Source: DATEEG01 sp035525055
GTDB taxonomy: Bacteria; Actinomycetota; Acidimicrobiia; Spongiisociales; ZC4RG35
DNA: 6,735 nt
Direction of reading: 5' to 3'
Assembly (NCBI GenBank): GCA_035525055.1
Contig: DATLEZ010000068.1
Location: 1 to 6,735 of the forward strand
Part shown: positions 1 to 6,735 of the stretch, piece after piece
How positions within the stretch are numbered: position 1 is the stretch's first letter
How the letters are laid out: every line of letters starts with the position of its first letter
Program-made: the position numbers and the translations under genes
The notes under the pieces: generated by a model
What the model was told of the DNA's origin: nothing
What the model saw: only the letters and a program-made list of their open reading frames with translations
Database searches by the model: none

Positions 1-225
1 GGACTGACGTTGAACTACCTGTTGAAGTCGCTTTCGGTGCGACGTCCGGCCTCGTTGCAGGTTGCCACCCTCCTGCTCAAGGAAGGGATCCAGCGAGTCC
101 CGCTTGACGTCAAGTACGTCGGCTTCCGGATCGGACCCGAGTTCGTGATCGGCTACGGGCTCGACTACGCCGGTCTCTATAGAAATCTGCCCTATGTCGG
201 TGTGATAGAAGGTGAACCCGGTTGA
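1..225 (+). CDS. hpt: Hypoxanthine(-guanine) phosphoribosyltransferase, C-terminal part (5' partial)
   Basis: This is the last 74 codons of a purine-salvage enzyme that transfers ribose 5-phosphate from PRPP to hypoxanthine or guanine, giving IMP or GMP in the cytoplasm. The frame is open from base 1. The first residues, GLTLNYL, are the tail of the PRPP-binding loop of this family (usually preceded by an acidic pair and DS). Further on, KYVGF, the segment GYGLDYA and RNLPYVGV near the C-terminus are the family's conserved end. Start, base-recognition residues and most of the active site lie upstream of the window. The TGA stop (223-225) overlaps the TTG start of the next gene, so the two are probably co-transcribed and translationally coupled. 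In many actinobacteria hpt is followed directly or closely by ftsH, so the family assignment and the context agree. The TTG at 10 is an internal leucine codon, not the start. Confidence 0.95.
   Translation, partial: GLTLNYLLKSLSVRRPASLQVATLLLKEGIQRVPLDVKYVGFRIGPEFVIGYGLDYAGLYRNLPYVGVIEGEPG
208..215 (+). promoter_or_regulatory. Shine-Dalgarno site for the TTG-started kinase gene
   Basis: GAAGGTGA lies inside the hpt 3' end, 6 bases before the TTG at 222. An in-frame stop (TGA, 213-215) excludes any longer upstream reading frame, so this site together with that stop fixes the kinase start at 222. The alternative is the ATG at 252, which would remove only 10 residues. Confidence 0.6.
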
Positions 226-1022
226 GTCCCACTCGCTTGGAGATCGAGAAGATGCTGGCCGACCGCCTCGAGTTTCTCATTGGTGTCGGTCACGACATGA
301 GGTCCCCTCTCACCGGGATCGCCGGGTTCGCGGCGGTGCTAGCCGAGCTCGAATCGGTCGTGGCCGATCCCACAGCCAGCGAAGCCGTTGCCTACATCCG
401 CAAAGAGGCACAGCGATTGGTGGAACTCCTCAACCAGTTGCTCGACTTTGGACAAGTCGAGCAGGGCGGTCCCAATCTCGATCGGGAGCCGATCGACCTG
501 GCACGGATGGCCCGGCAGGCGGTGGAGCCGTGGGTGGTGCGATACCCCAATGTCACCTTCCGGCTCGTCCACCATGGGGACGCCATCGTCGAAGGAGACT
601 TCCTCAAGCTCCACCGCGTCCTCGCCAACCTCCTCGACAACGCAGTACGCCACAGTCCGGGCGGGGGAACGATCACCGTCGATGTCGGCGGCGATGGCTC
701 CGAGGCGTTCCTGTCGGTCACCGATGAAGGGGCCGGTGTTCCGGTTGAAGACCGCCAGCGGGTTTTCCAGCGTTTCGTTCGTCTTGCCAGCGAGACCCAT
801 TCCGCTGAGGGGAAGAAGCGGAACCCCGGGATCGGCCTGTACGTAGTGAAGGGCCTGGTCGAGGCCCACGGTGGCTCGGTTGCGGTCGAGGAGGGCGGCG
901 ATGAAGGGGTAGGCGCCCGCTTCGTAGTCAGGCTTCCGGTCCGGCGCGATGGCGATCCCCACCTTGACGATCTCGGCTCGTTGGCCCGTCCCTGGGAAAC
1001 GGAGGCTGTGGGTGGGAAATAG
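222..1022 (+). CDS. Sensorless soluble histidine kinase (HisKA + HATPase_c)
   Basis: The product is a 266-residue protein consisting almost only of a two-component kinase core. The dimerisation/phosphoacceptor helix starts near residue 17 and carries the H-box GHDMRSPL, with phospho-acceptor H24. The ATPase domain has the N-box LLDNAVRH (N140), the G1 box DEGAGV (D168, G170, G172), an F-box phenylalanine (F182 in VFQRFVR) and the G2 box NPGIGLYVV (from N201). All catalytic boxes are intact, so it should be able to bind ATP and autophosphorylate. There is no signal peptide, membrane segment, HAMP, PAS or GAF domain: only about 16 residues precede the H-box region. The short length is real, because an in-frame stop lies 7 bases before the TTG start and a Shine-Dalgarno sequence precedes that start. 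No response regulator is visible nearby, so its partner and signal are unknown. It overlaps hpt by 4 bases and is followed 74 bases later by ftsH. Confidence 0.9.
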   Translation: MSPTRLEIEKMLADRLEFLIGVGHDMRSPLTGIAGFAAVLAELESVVADPTASEAVAYIRKEAQRLVELLNQLLDFGQVEQGGPNLDREPIDLARMARQAVEPWVVRYPNVTFRLVHHGDAIVEGDFLKLHRVLANLLDNAVRHSPGGGTITVDVGGDGSEAFLSVTDEGAGVPVEDRQRVFQRFVRLASETHSAEGKKRNPGIGLYVVKGLVEAHGGSVAVEEGGDEGVGARFVVRLPVRRDGDPHLDDLGSLARPWETEAVGGK

Positions 1023-1096
1023 TGTGAGGCGACTTTCTCCATGACCTCCGCGAAGGGTTCCAGTAAGCCCAGACGTCACGTAGCATCCACCGAGAC

Positions 1097-3091
<1,995 letters not shown>

Positions 3092-3110
3092 TCACAAACC
3101 AGGTCGCCAG

Positions 3111-3695
3111 ATGGATCAAATCGATTTGGACCGAGTCGATCTGCCGGCCATCGAAGAGGCCATCAGAGCCATCCTGATTGCGATTGGCGAAGATCCCGAG
3201 AGGGAGGGTTTGCGCGAGACTCCGCAACGGGTCGCCCGGATGTATGCAGAGATCTTCGATGGGATTCGCCGCGATCCAGGCGACGTCGTCGACGCCTTTT
3301 TCGGAGACGAGCACTATCAGGAGATCGTGATGGTGCGCGACATCCCGTTCTACTCCAGTTGTGAACATCATCTGGTGCCCTTCCATGGCAAAGCCCACAT
3401 CGCCTACATCCCCCAGGGCCGGGTTACCGGACTGTCGAAACTGGCCCGCCTGATAGAAGGATTCGCCCGCCGACCGCAGATGCAGGAGCGGCTGACCGCC
3501 CAGGTCGCCGACACTCTGATGGATCGTCTCGACCCCCTCGGTGTGATGGTCGTGATCGAAGCCGAGCATCTCTGCATGTCGATGCGTGGAGTCCGCAAAC
3601 CCGGATCCATCACCGTCACCTCGGCGGTCCGGGGGAGCCTGGCCACCAACCCTTCGACCAGGGCCGAGGCCATCGCCCTCATGAAGGGCACCTGA
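3111..3695 (+). CDS. folE: GTP cyclohydrolase I
   Basis: The product is a 194-residue cytoplasmic enzyme that opens GTP and rearranges it to 7,8-dihydroneopterin triphosphate, the first step of tetrahydrofolate synthesis. The zinc-binding and catalytic residues are in place: C84, H86 and H87 in SSCEHH, H153 and C155 in EHLCMSMRGV. The motif ETPQRVARMY near residue 36, the core GKAHIAYIP and the segment GLSKLARL that follows it are family hallmarks. The C-terminus keeps the usual RAEAIALM ending. Three intact zinc ligands mark it as the zinc-dependent FolE type, not the unrelated FolE2. It starts at ATG 3111, only 19 bases after the ftsH stop, with a weak AGGT 6 bases ahead, and is followed by folP after 14 bases. 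This spacing suggests co-transcription with ftsH and the other fol genes. Confidence 0.98.
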   Translation: MDQIDLDRVDLPAIEEAIRAILIAIGEDPEREGLRETPQRVARMYAEIFDGIRRDPGDVVDAFFGDEHYQEIVMVRDIPFYSSCEHHLVPFHGKAHIAYIPQGRVTGLSKLARLIEGFARRPQMQERLTAQVADTLMDRLDPLGVMVVIEAEHLCMSMRGVRKPGSITVTSAVRGSLATNPSTRAEAIALMKGT

Positions 3696-3709
3696 CCGAT
3701 GAAGGCCTG

Positions 3710-4567
3710 ATGAGCTCACCCCCGGTCGTGAGGATCTGGAGACTGCGGGGTTTCGATCTAGCGCTCGATCGCCCGCGGATCATGGGTGTCGTGAACGTGA
3801 CCCCTGACTCGTTCAGCGACGGAGGAGATTTCCTGAACGCCGACGCCGCCATCGAGCACGGATTCCGGCTAATCGAAGAGGGGGCGGATCTGATCGACGT
3901 CGGGGGAGAATCGACGAGGCCTGGCGCCGCACCAGTCTCCGTGGAAGAAGAACTCGACCGTGTGGCCTATGTTGTCGAGGCTCTGGCCGCCGCCGGAGGG
4001 TTGGTTTCTATCGATACCTCCAAGGCGCCAGTGGCGGCGGGCGCCGTCGAGGCCGGTGCAGTGATCATCAACGACGTGAGCGCCCTGGGCGATCCCGGCA
4101 TGGCAGCCGTGGCCAGCCACCATCAGGTCGGACTGGTCCTGATGCACATGCAGGGAAGCCCGCAGACGATGCAGACCGAACCCAACTACGACGATGTCGT
4201 CAGTGAGGTATCAAGCTTCCTCGTCGAGCGGGCAGCCGCGGCCGAGGCCGCCGGCGTCGAGCGGGGGAGCCTTGCTCTCGATCCGGGGATCGGCTTCGGC
4301 AAGACGGTCGACCAGAACCTCCTTTTGCTCCGGGACCTCGGAGTATTTGCCGACCTCGGGTATCCGCTGCTGGTGGGAACGTCCCGCAAATCTTTCCTCG
4401 GGAAGATCACGGGACGGTCCGCGCCCGGAGATCGAGACCTGGCTTCCGCCGTGAGCGTTGCCCTCGCCATCGAGCGCGGGGCAAACATCGTGAGGGTCCA
4501 CAATGTGTCGGCATGCCGAGAAGCGGCCCTTCTCACCCTGGCTATCGTGCGGGGATCGGGAGGGTGA
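3710..4567 (+). CDS. folP: Dihydropteroate synthase
   Basis: The product is a 285-residue TIM-barrel enzyme that condenses 6-hydroxymethyl-7,8-dihydropterin pyrophosphate with p-aminobenzoate to give dihydropteroate. It is the sulfonamide target. The family motifs appear in order: MGVVNVTPDSFSDGG (residues 25-39, with metal-binding N29), DVGGESTRPG (63-72), SIDTSK (D102), NDVSAL (N121), MHMQG (145-149), DPGIGFGK (D191), GTSRKSFLG (K227) and RVHNV (R262, H264). All pterin- and phosphate-binding positions look intact, and there is no insertion or substitution in the first two loops that stands out as a resistance change. The start is ATG 3710, preceded by GAAGG at 3701-3705, which is rather close. 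The TGA stop overlaps the GTG start of the next gene as GTGA (4564-4567), indicating translational coupling. Confidence 0.97.
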   Translation: MSSPPVVRIWRLRGFDLALDRPRIMGVVNVTPDSFSDGGDFLNADAAIEHGFRLIEEGADLIDVGGESTRPGAAPVSVEEELDRVAYVVEALAAAGGLVSIDTSKAPVAAGAVEAGAVIINDVSALGDPGMAAVASHHQVGLVLMHMQGSPQTMQTEPNYDDVVSEVSSFLVERAAAAEAAGVERGSLALDPGIGFGKTVDQNLLLLRDLGVFADLGYPLLVGTSRKSFLGKITGRSAPGDRDLASAVSVALAIERGANIVRVHNVSACREAALLTLAIVRGSGG

Positions 4568-5049
4568 CGGTCATCACAGGACTCAAGCCTCGAGGGTTTA
4601 CCTGGGTAATCGCTGAACGCCTGGCTGTATCCGAGAGGATCGGTGGATACGGTTTTCAGCACCGGAAAATTAGAAGAGAAGAAGAGATCAGCTGGCTCAA
4701 GCGTGACGCCGGCATGACTTCAGTGATAACTCTGCTTCCCGGCAACCAGAACCTGCAGGCCTACCGGGACGCCGGGCTGGGCGTCTGCCAGGTCGCCATC
4801 GGCGACGAGCCGAGCAAGATCGATATCGAAAAGGTCTTCAAAGCTCTCCACAAGGCACTCGGTGAACCCGCCGCCAAGGTCTTGGTGCACCGCGAAGTAA
4901 TCGACGACAGCCTCGGGGGATTGTTGGCCGGCTACCTCGTCTGGTCCGGCATGATCGCCCAGCCGATCATGGCGATCGCTCTCGTTCAGGAGATCCTCAA
5001 GCGGCCGCTCGGTCCGGAGGGACGCGCTTTCGTCCCGGACCGGGTGTGA
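4564..5049 (+). CDS. Dual-specificity-phosphatase-like protein with degenerate P-loop (probable pseudophosphatase)
   Basis: The product is a 161-residue soluble protein of unproven function. Its layout resembles small dual-specificity phosphatases: an N-terminal strand and ERLAVSER (18-25, like the usual 'rLagSg.P' start), EEEISWLKRDAGMTSVITLL (39-58, like 'eeleWLke.GI..VvsL'), then AAKVLVH (103-109), AGYLVWSG (122-129) and AIALVQEILKRPLGPEGR (137-154). In true members a catalytic HCx5R loop follows the strand ending at H109. Here H109 is followed by R110, and the expected arginine position is S116, so both catalytic residues are missing. A folded binding or regulatory protein, or one using other chemistry, is more likely than an ordinary cysteine phosphatase. 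The GTG start at 4564 overlaps the folP stop; a longer form from ATG 4513 is possible. Two consecutive AGA codons (4672-4677) lie in an AT-richer patch. Fold assignment is by motif recall only. Confidence 0.6.
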   Translation: MTVITGLKPRGFTWVIAERLAVSERIGGYGFQHRKIRREEEISWLKRDAGMTSVITLLPGNQNLQAYRDAGLGVCQVAIGDEPSKIDIEKVFKALHKALGEPAAKVLVHREVIDDSLGGLLAGYLVWSGMIAQPIMAIALVQEILKRPLGPEGRAFVPDRV

Positions 5050-5062
5050 AAGTCCGACCCCC

Positions 5063-5067
5063 AAGGG
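5063..5067 (+). promoter_or_regulatory. Shine-Dalgarno site deciding the folB start
   Basis: AAGGG stands 5 bases before GTG 5073 and favours that start over the in-frame GTG at 5046, which overlaps the previous stop but would add nine residues (VKVRPPRAP) not typical of FolB. Confidence 0.5.
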
Positions 5068-5072
5068 CGCCC

Positions 5073-5435
5073 GTGTCCGACTCGATAGCTATCACGGGGA
5101 TCGAGGTCTTCGCCTACCACGGCGTACTGACCGAGGAGAAGAGGACGGGCCAAAGCTTCCTGGTCGACGTGGAGTTGTCCATGGACCTCGCCTCGGCGGG
5201 AGCTTCGGATTCGCTCGCCGAGACTGTCGACTATGGGTTGCTGGCTCAACGAATCCATGACGTTGTGGCGTCGGAGCGATGGGACCTGATCGAACGCGTC
5301 GCTACCCGGGTTGCCGAGACAGTTCTCGAGGACACCCGGGTCGGGGCGGTCGTAGTCACGGTCCACAAGCCCGGTGCGCCCATCGCAGTCGGATTCTCCG
5401 ATGTGTCGGTGACCGTCCGACGGGGTCGGAGCTAG
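5073..5435 (+). CDS. folB: Dihydroneopterin aldolase
   Basis: The product is a 120-residue cytoplasmic enzyme that splits 7,8-dihydroneopterin into 6-hydroxymethyl-7,8-dihydropterin and glycolaldehyde. From the GTG at 5073 the length is exactly typical and the conserved residues fall at the numbers known from characterised members: E22 after YHGVL, Y54 in VDYGLLA, E74 in LIERVA, and the catalytic lysine K99 in VHKPGAPI. The opening SDSIAITGIEVFAYHGVL fits family N-termini. With this start the gap to the preceding stop is 23 bases. The alternative GTG at 5046 gives 129 residues and a 4-base overlap. The gene ends at TAG 5433-5435, five bases before folK. Its product is the substrate for the FolK domain encoded next. 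Confidence 0.94.
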   Translation: MSDSIAITGIEVFAYHGVLTEEKRTGQSFLVDVELSMDLASAGASDSLAETVDYGLLAQRIHDVVASERWDLIERVATRVAETVLEDTRVGAVVVTVHKPGAPIAVGFSDVSVTVRRGRS

Positions 5436-5440
5436 GGGTT

Positions 5441-6388
5441 GTGGTCCGGGCGGCCATCGGCCTCGGGTCGAACCTGGGAGACCGCCTCGGACTCCTGAGG
5501 ATGGGGCTCGACGGACTCCGACGGGCAGGAACCCTGCTCGCAGTGTCGTCGCTCTACGAGACCGCCCCCGTTGGAGGACCCGACCAGGATCCCTATCTCA
5601 ACGCGGTGGGGTTGATCGAGACGACCCTCTCGGCTCCTCTCCTGCTCGCCCACCTTCATGGGATCGAAGCGCAGGCCGGTCGGGTTCGGCAGGAGCGCTG
5701 GGGACCTCGAACGCTGGACCTCGACCTGGTGGTTTACGACGAACTGGTGGTCGACAGTCCTGGCCTCGAGTTGCCCCATCCCCGCGCCCATAAGCGAAAA
5801 TTCGTCCTGGCGCCTCTGGTCGAGGTATGGCCCGAAGCCGCGGTCCGCTCCGGGACGGCTCGGGCGGCCCTCGAAAACGTATCCGACCAGAAGGTCTCTG
5901 TGCTGGCCTCCGACTGGAGTGACGGCGTACCCCGCTTCCTCGAACGAGGAGGCGGCTGGGTGGCAAGCCAGGCCCTGCTTCTGACCCTGTGGGCGGTGAC
6001 GTTCGTAACCAGCGCCGCATTTCCACCCCGAACATGGATGTGGATCGGCCTCCTGCCGGTGTTGGTAGGCGTCTGGATGGCGCTGGCGGCCGTGCCGTCG
6101 CTGGGGCCGGGGCTCACGCCCTTTCCGGCACCCAGCCAATCCGGCCAGCTCACGACGACCGGGCCCTACGGGTGGGTGCGGCACCCCATGTACGGGGGGA
6201 TCCTCCTCATGGTGATCGGAGCTTCGATCATGGGGGGATCGTGGTGGGCAGCAGCGGCTGCAGCGGCCCTGGGCGTCCTGTTCTTCTTGAAGAGCCGGCA
6301 TGAAGAGCGGTTCCTCCGGATCGCTTACCCGGACTACTCGGACTACTCGAGATCCGTACCGAAGCGGCTCTTGCCGGGAATCATCTAG
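5441..6388 (+). CDS. folK: HPPK (FolK) fused to an isoprenylcysteine-methyltransferase-like membrane domain
   Basis: One uninterrupted frame encodes 315 residues. Residues 1-160 are 6-hydroxymethyl-7,8-dihydropterin pyrophosphokinase, which moves pyrophosphate from ATP to the pterin. Motifs are IGLGSNLGDR (6-15), SSLYETAPVGG (36-46), the metal and ATP site RWGPRTLDLDLV (86-97, with D93 and D95) and HPRAHKRKFVLAPL (113-126). After a short linker, residues about 174-315 form a hydrophobic domain: membrane helices near 176-194, 201-219 and 252-283, then GPYGWVRHPMYGG (241-253) and SRHEERFL...YPDYSDY (285-302). Those motifs match the ICMT/PEMT-type membrane methyltransferases, which bind S-adenosylmethionine at the RHP..Y and EE elements. 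The methyl acceptor is unknown. GTG 5441 is preceded by GGAG at 5428-5431. A strong internal ribosome site at 5947-5952 could also yield the membrane domain alone from GTG 5960. In M. tuberculosis a different membrane protein (DUF3180) follows folK. Confidence 0.88.
   Translation: MVRAAIGLGSNLGDRLGLLRMGLDGLRRAGTLLAVSSLYETAPVGGPDQDPYLNAVGLIETTLSAPLLLAHLHGIEAQAGRVRQERWGPRTLDLDLVVYDELVVDSPGLELPHPRAHKRKFVLAPLVEVWPEAAVRSGTARAALENVSDQKVSVLASDWSDGVPRFLERGGGWVASQALLLTLWAVTFVTSAAFPPRTWMWIGLLPVLVGVWMALAAVPSLGPGLTPFPAPSQSGQLTTTGPYGWVRHPMYGGILLMVIGASIMGGSWWAAAAAAALGVLFFLKSRHEERFLRIAYPDYSDYSRSVPKRLLPGII
5947..5952 (+). promoter_or_regulatory. Internal Shine-Dalgarno site at the FolK/methyltransferase junction
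   Basis: AGGAGG, the full consensus, lies 7 bases before an in-frame GTG (5960-5962, residue 174 of the fusion), precisely between the end of the FolK domain and the first membrane helix. It could start a separate 142-residue methyltransferase. The same bases also encode part of a glycine-rich linker (RGGGW), so codon choice alone could have produced it. Confidence 0.55.
6331..6348 (+). repeat. Perfect 9-bp tandem duplication
   Basis: GGACTACTC occurs twice in a row and encodes DYSDYS (residues 298-303) in the conserved C-terminal segment of the methyltransferase-like domain. The segment has the normal family length, so it looks like coincidence of a repeated motif and not an inserted repeat. 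Confidence 0.8.
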
Positions 6389-6420
6389 CCTCCTCCGACG
6401 GACCGGTACCCGATCGGACT

Positions 6421-6424
6421 GGAG
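6421..6424 (+). promoter_or_regulatory. Probable Shine-Dalgarno site for the TTG-started Rossmann gene
   Basis: GGAG is 9 bases before TTG 6434. It supports that start over the in-frame GTG at 6455, which would cut off the first strand of the nucleotide-binding fold. Confidence 0.4.
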
Positions 6425-6433
6425 CCTCAGGCC

Positions 6434-6735
6434 TTGAGAACCTTGGACATCATCGTGGCCGCGCCCGGCCGTGCCGGCGGCGCGTTGGCCATCGCCGCCG
6501 AGAACGCCAGCCATCGAATCGTCGGCGTGGTCACCAGGACCGGTTCCATGGCCGATCGCTTCTCTCAGATTCCTTACGACGCGGATCTGCCAGACGCCGA
6601 CTTATTGGTGATCGCCACACGCGATGACCACATCGAATCGACCGCCGTCCGCCTTGCGCCGTTCGCCAGGAATATCCGTGGAGTCGTCCACATGTCGGGC
6701 TTCAAATCGATCGATGTCCTGGCACCTTTCGCTCG
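6434..6735 (+). CDS. Rossmann-like / DUF2520 family protein, N-terminal part (3' partial)
   Basis: The first 100 codons of a gene running off the window. The translation opens with a hydrophobic strand (LDIIVAA) followed by PGRAGGALA, a dinucleotide-binding loop of GxxGxA type in the position of the NAD(P) glycine motif. Then come IVGVVTR (second strand), DADLLVIATRDDHI and GVVHMSG, the alternating strand pattern of the 6-phosphogluconate-dehydrogenase-like fold seen in DUF2520 and ketopantoate-reductase relatives. In actinobacteria this family typically sits between the folK region and panC, so a role in pantothenate/CoA synthesis, possibly as a ketopantoate reductase, is plausible but inferred from context. 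The C-terminal domain and the expected panC lie beyond the window. The 45-base gap before it holds the candidate ribosome site and a weak hairpin. The TTG start is chosen because it retains the first strand. Confidence 0.75.
   Translation, partial: MRTLDIIVAAPGRAGGALAIAAENASHRIVGVVTRTGSMADRFSQIPYDADLPDADLLVIATRDDHIESTAVRLAPFARNIRGVVHMSGFKSIDVLAPFA

Noticed and set aside
339..1079. 246-codon open frame on the minus strand across the histidine kinase
   Set aside because: Antisense shadow of a gene with intact H, N, G1, F and G2 boxes; no recognisable protein family in its translation.
4513..4563. Upstream ATG that would lengthen the phosphatase-like protein by 17 residues
   Set aside because: It lies deep inside the folP end; the GTGA overlap at 4564 is a standard coupling arrangement and the added residues look like out-of-frame folP. 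It cannot be fully excluded.
3710..4567. Possible sulfonamide-resistance changes in folP
   Set aside because: The conserved loops and substrate-binding residues read as ordinary family sequence; nothing visible supports a resistance call.
6394..6418. Hairpin between the folK fusion and the DUF2520 gene: 8 base pairs (TCCGACGG with CCG-A-TCGGA) with one bulged A and an 8-base loop
   Set aside because: There is no T-run after it and stems of this size are expected by chance at this GC content, so I do not call it a terminator.
5432..6514. 360-codon open frame on the minus strand across the folK fusion
   Set aside because: Low-complexity, arginine- and proline-rich translation typical of a reverse-strand shadow; the + strand carries clear FolK and methyltransferase motifs.

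Overview
The window is about 6.7 kb of dense, high-GC coding sequence with every gene on the + strand. It carries the conserved actinobacterial housekeeping run hpt – ftsH – folE – folP – folB – folK – (membrane protein) – DUF2520. Mycobacterium tuberculosis has a comparable ftsH–folE–folP–folB–folK–membrane protein–DUF2520–panC order. The GC content, the heavy use of GTG and TTG starts and this gene order point to an actinomycetote. The extra genes suggest a lineage outside the well-studied Mycobacteriales and Streptomycetales, perhaps Acidimicrobiia, but that placement is an inference.

Layout. Positions 1-225 are the 3' end of hypoxanthine phosphoribosyltransferase. A TTG-started gene overlaps it by 4 bases and encodes a soluble histidine kinase core with no sensor domain (222-1022). 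A 74-base gap precedes the membrane AAA+ protease FtsH (1097-3091). The folate genes follow: folE (3111-3695), folP (3710-4567), a 161-residue protein that looks like a dual-specificity phosphatase fold with a destroyed catalytic loop (4564-5049), folB (5073-5435), and folK (5441-6388) fused in frame to an isoprenylcysteine-methyltransferase-like membrane domain. The window ends inside a Rossmann/DUF2520 gene (from 6434), which in other actinobacteria leads into panC and panD.

How the genes work together. FolE makes 7,8-dihydroneopterin triphosphate from GTP. After dephosphorylation, FolB cleaves dihydroneopterin to 6-hydroxymethyl-dihydropterin, FolK pyrophosphorylates it, and FolP joins it to p-aminobenzoate to give dihydropteroate. 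No enzyme for the dephosphorylation step is recognisable here. The phosphatase-fold gene sits within this cluster but lacks the cysteine and arginine of that enzyme class. Start/stop overlaps and very short gaps from 3089 to 5441 suggest one transcript with translational coupling.

The least ordinary parts are the phosphatase-like gene within the fol cluster, the FolK–methyltransferase fusion with a strong internal Shine-Dalgarno site at the junction, and the sensorless kinase placed between hpt and ftsH. I saw no RNA genes, mobile elements, CRISPR arrays or convincing terminators. No stretch over 300 bases lacks a gene.
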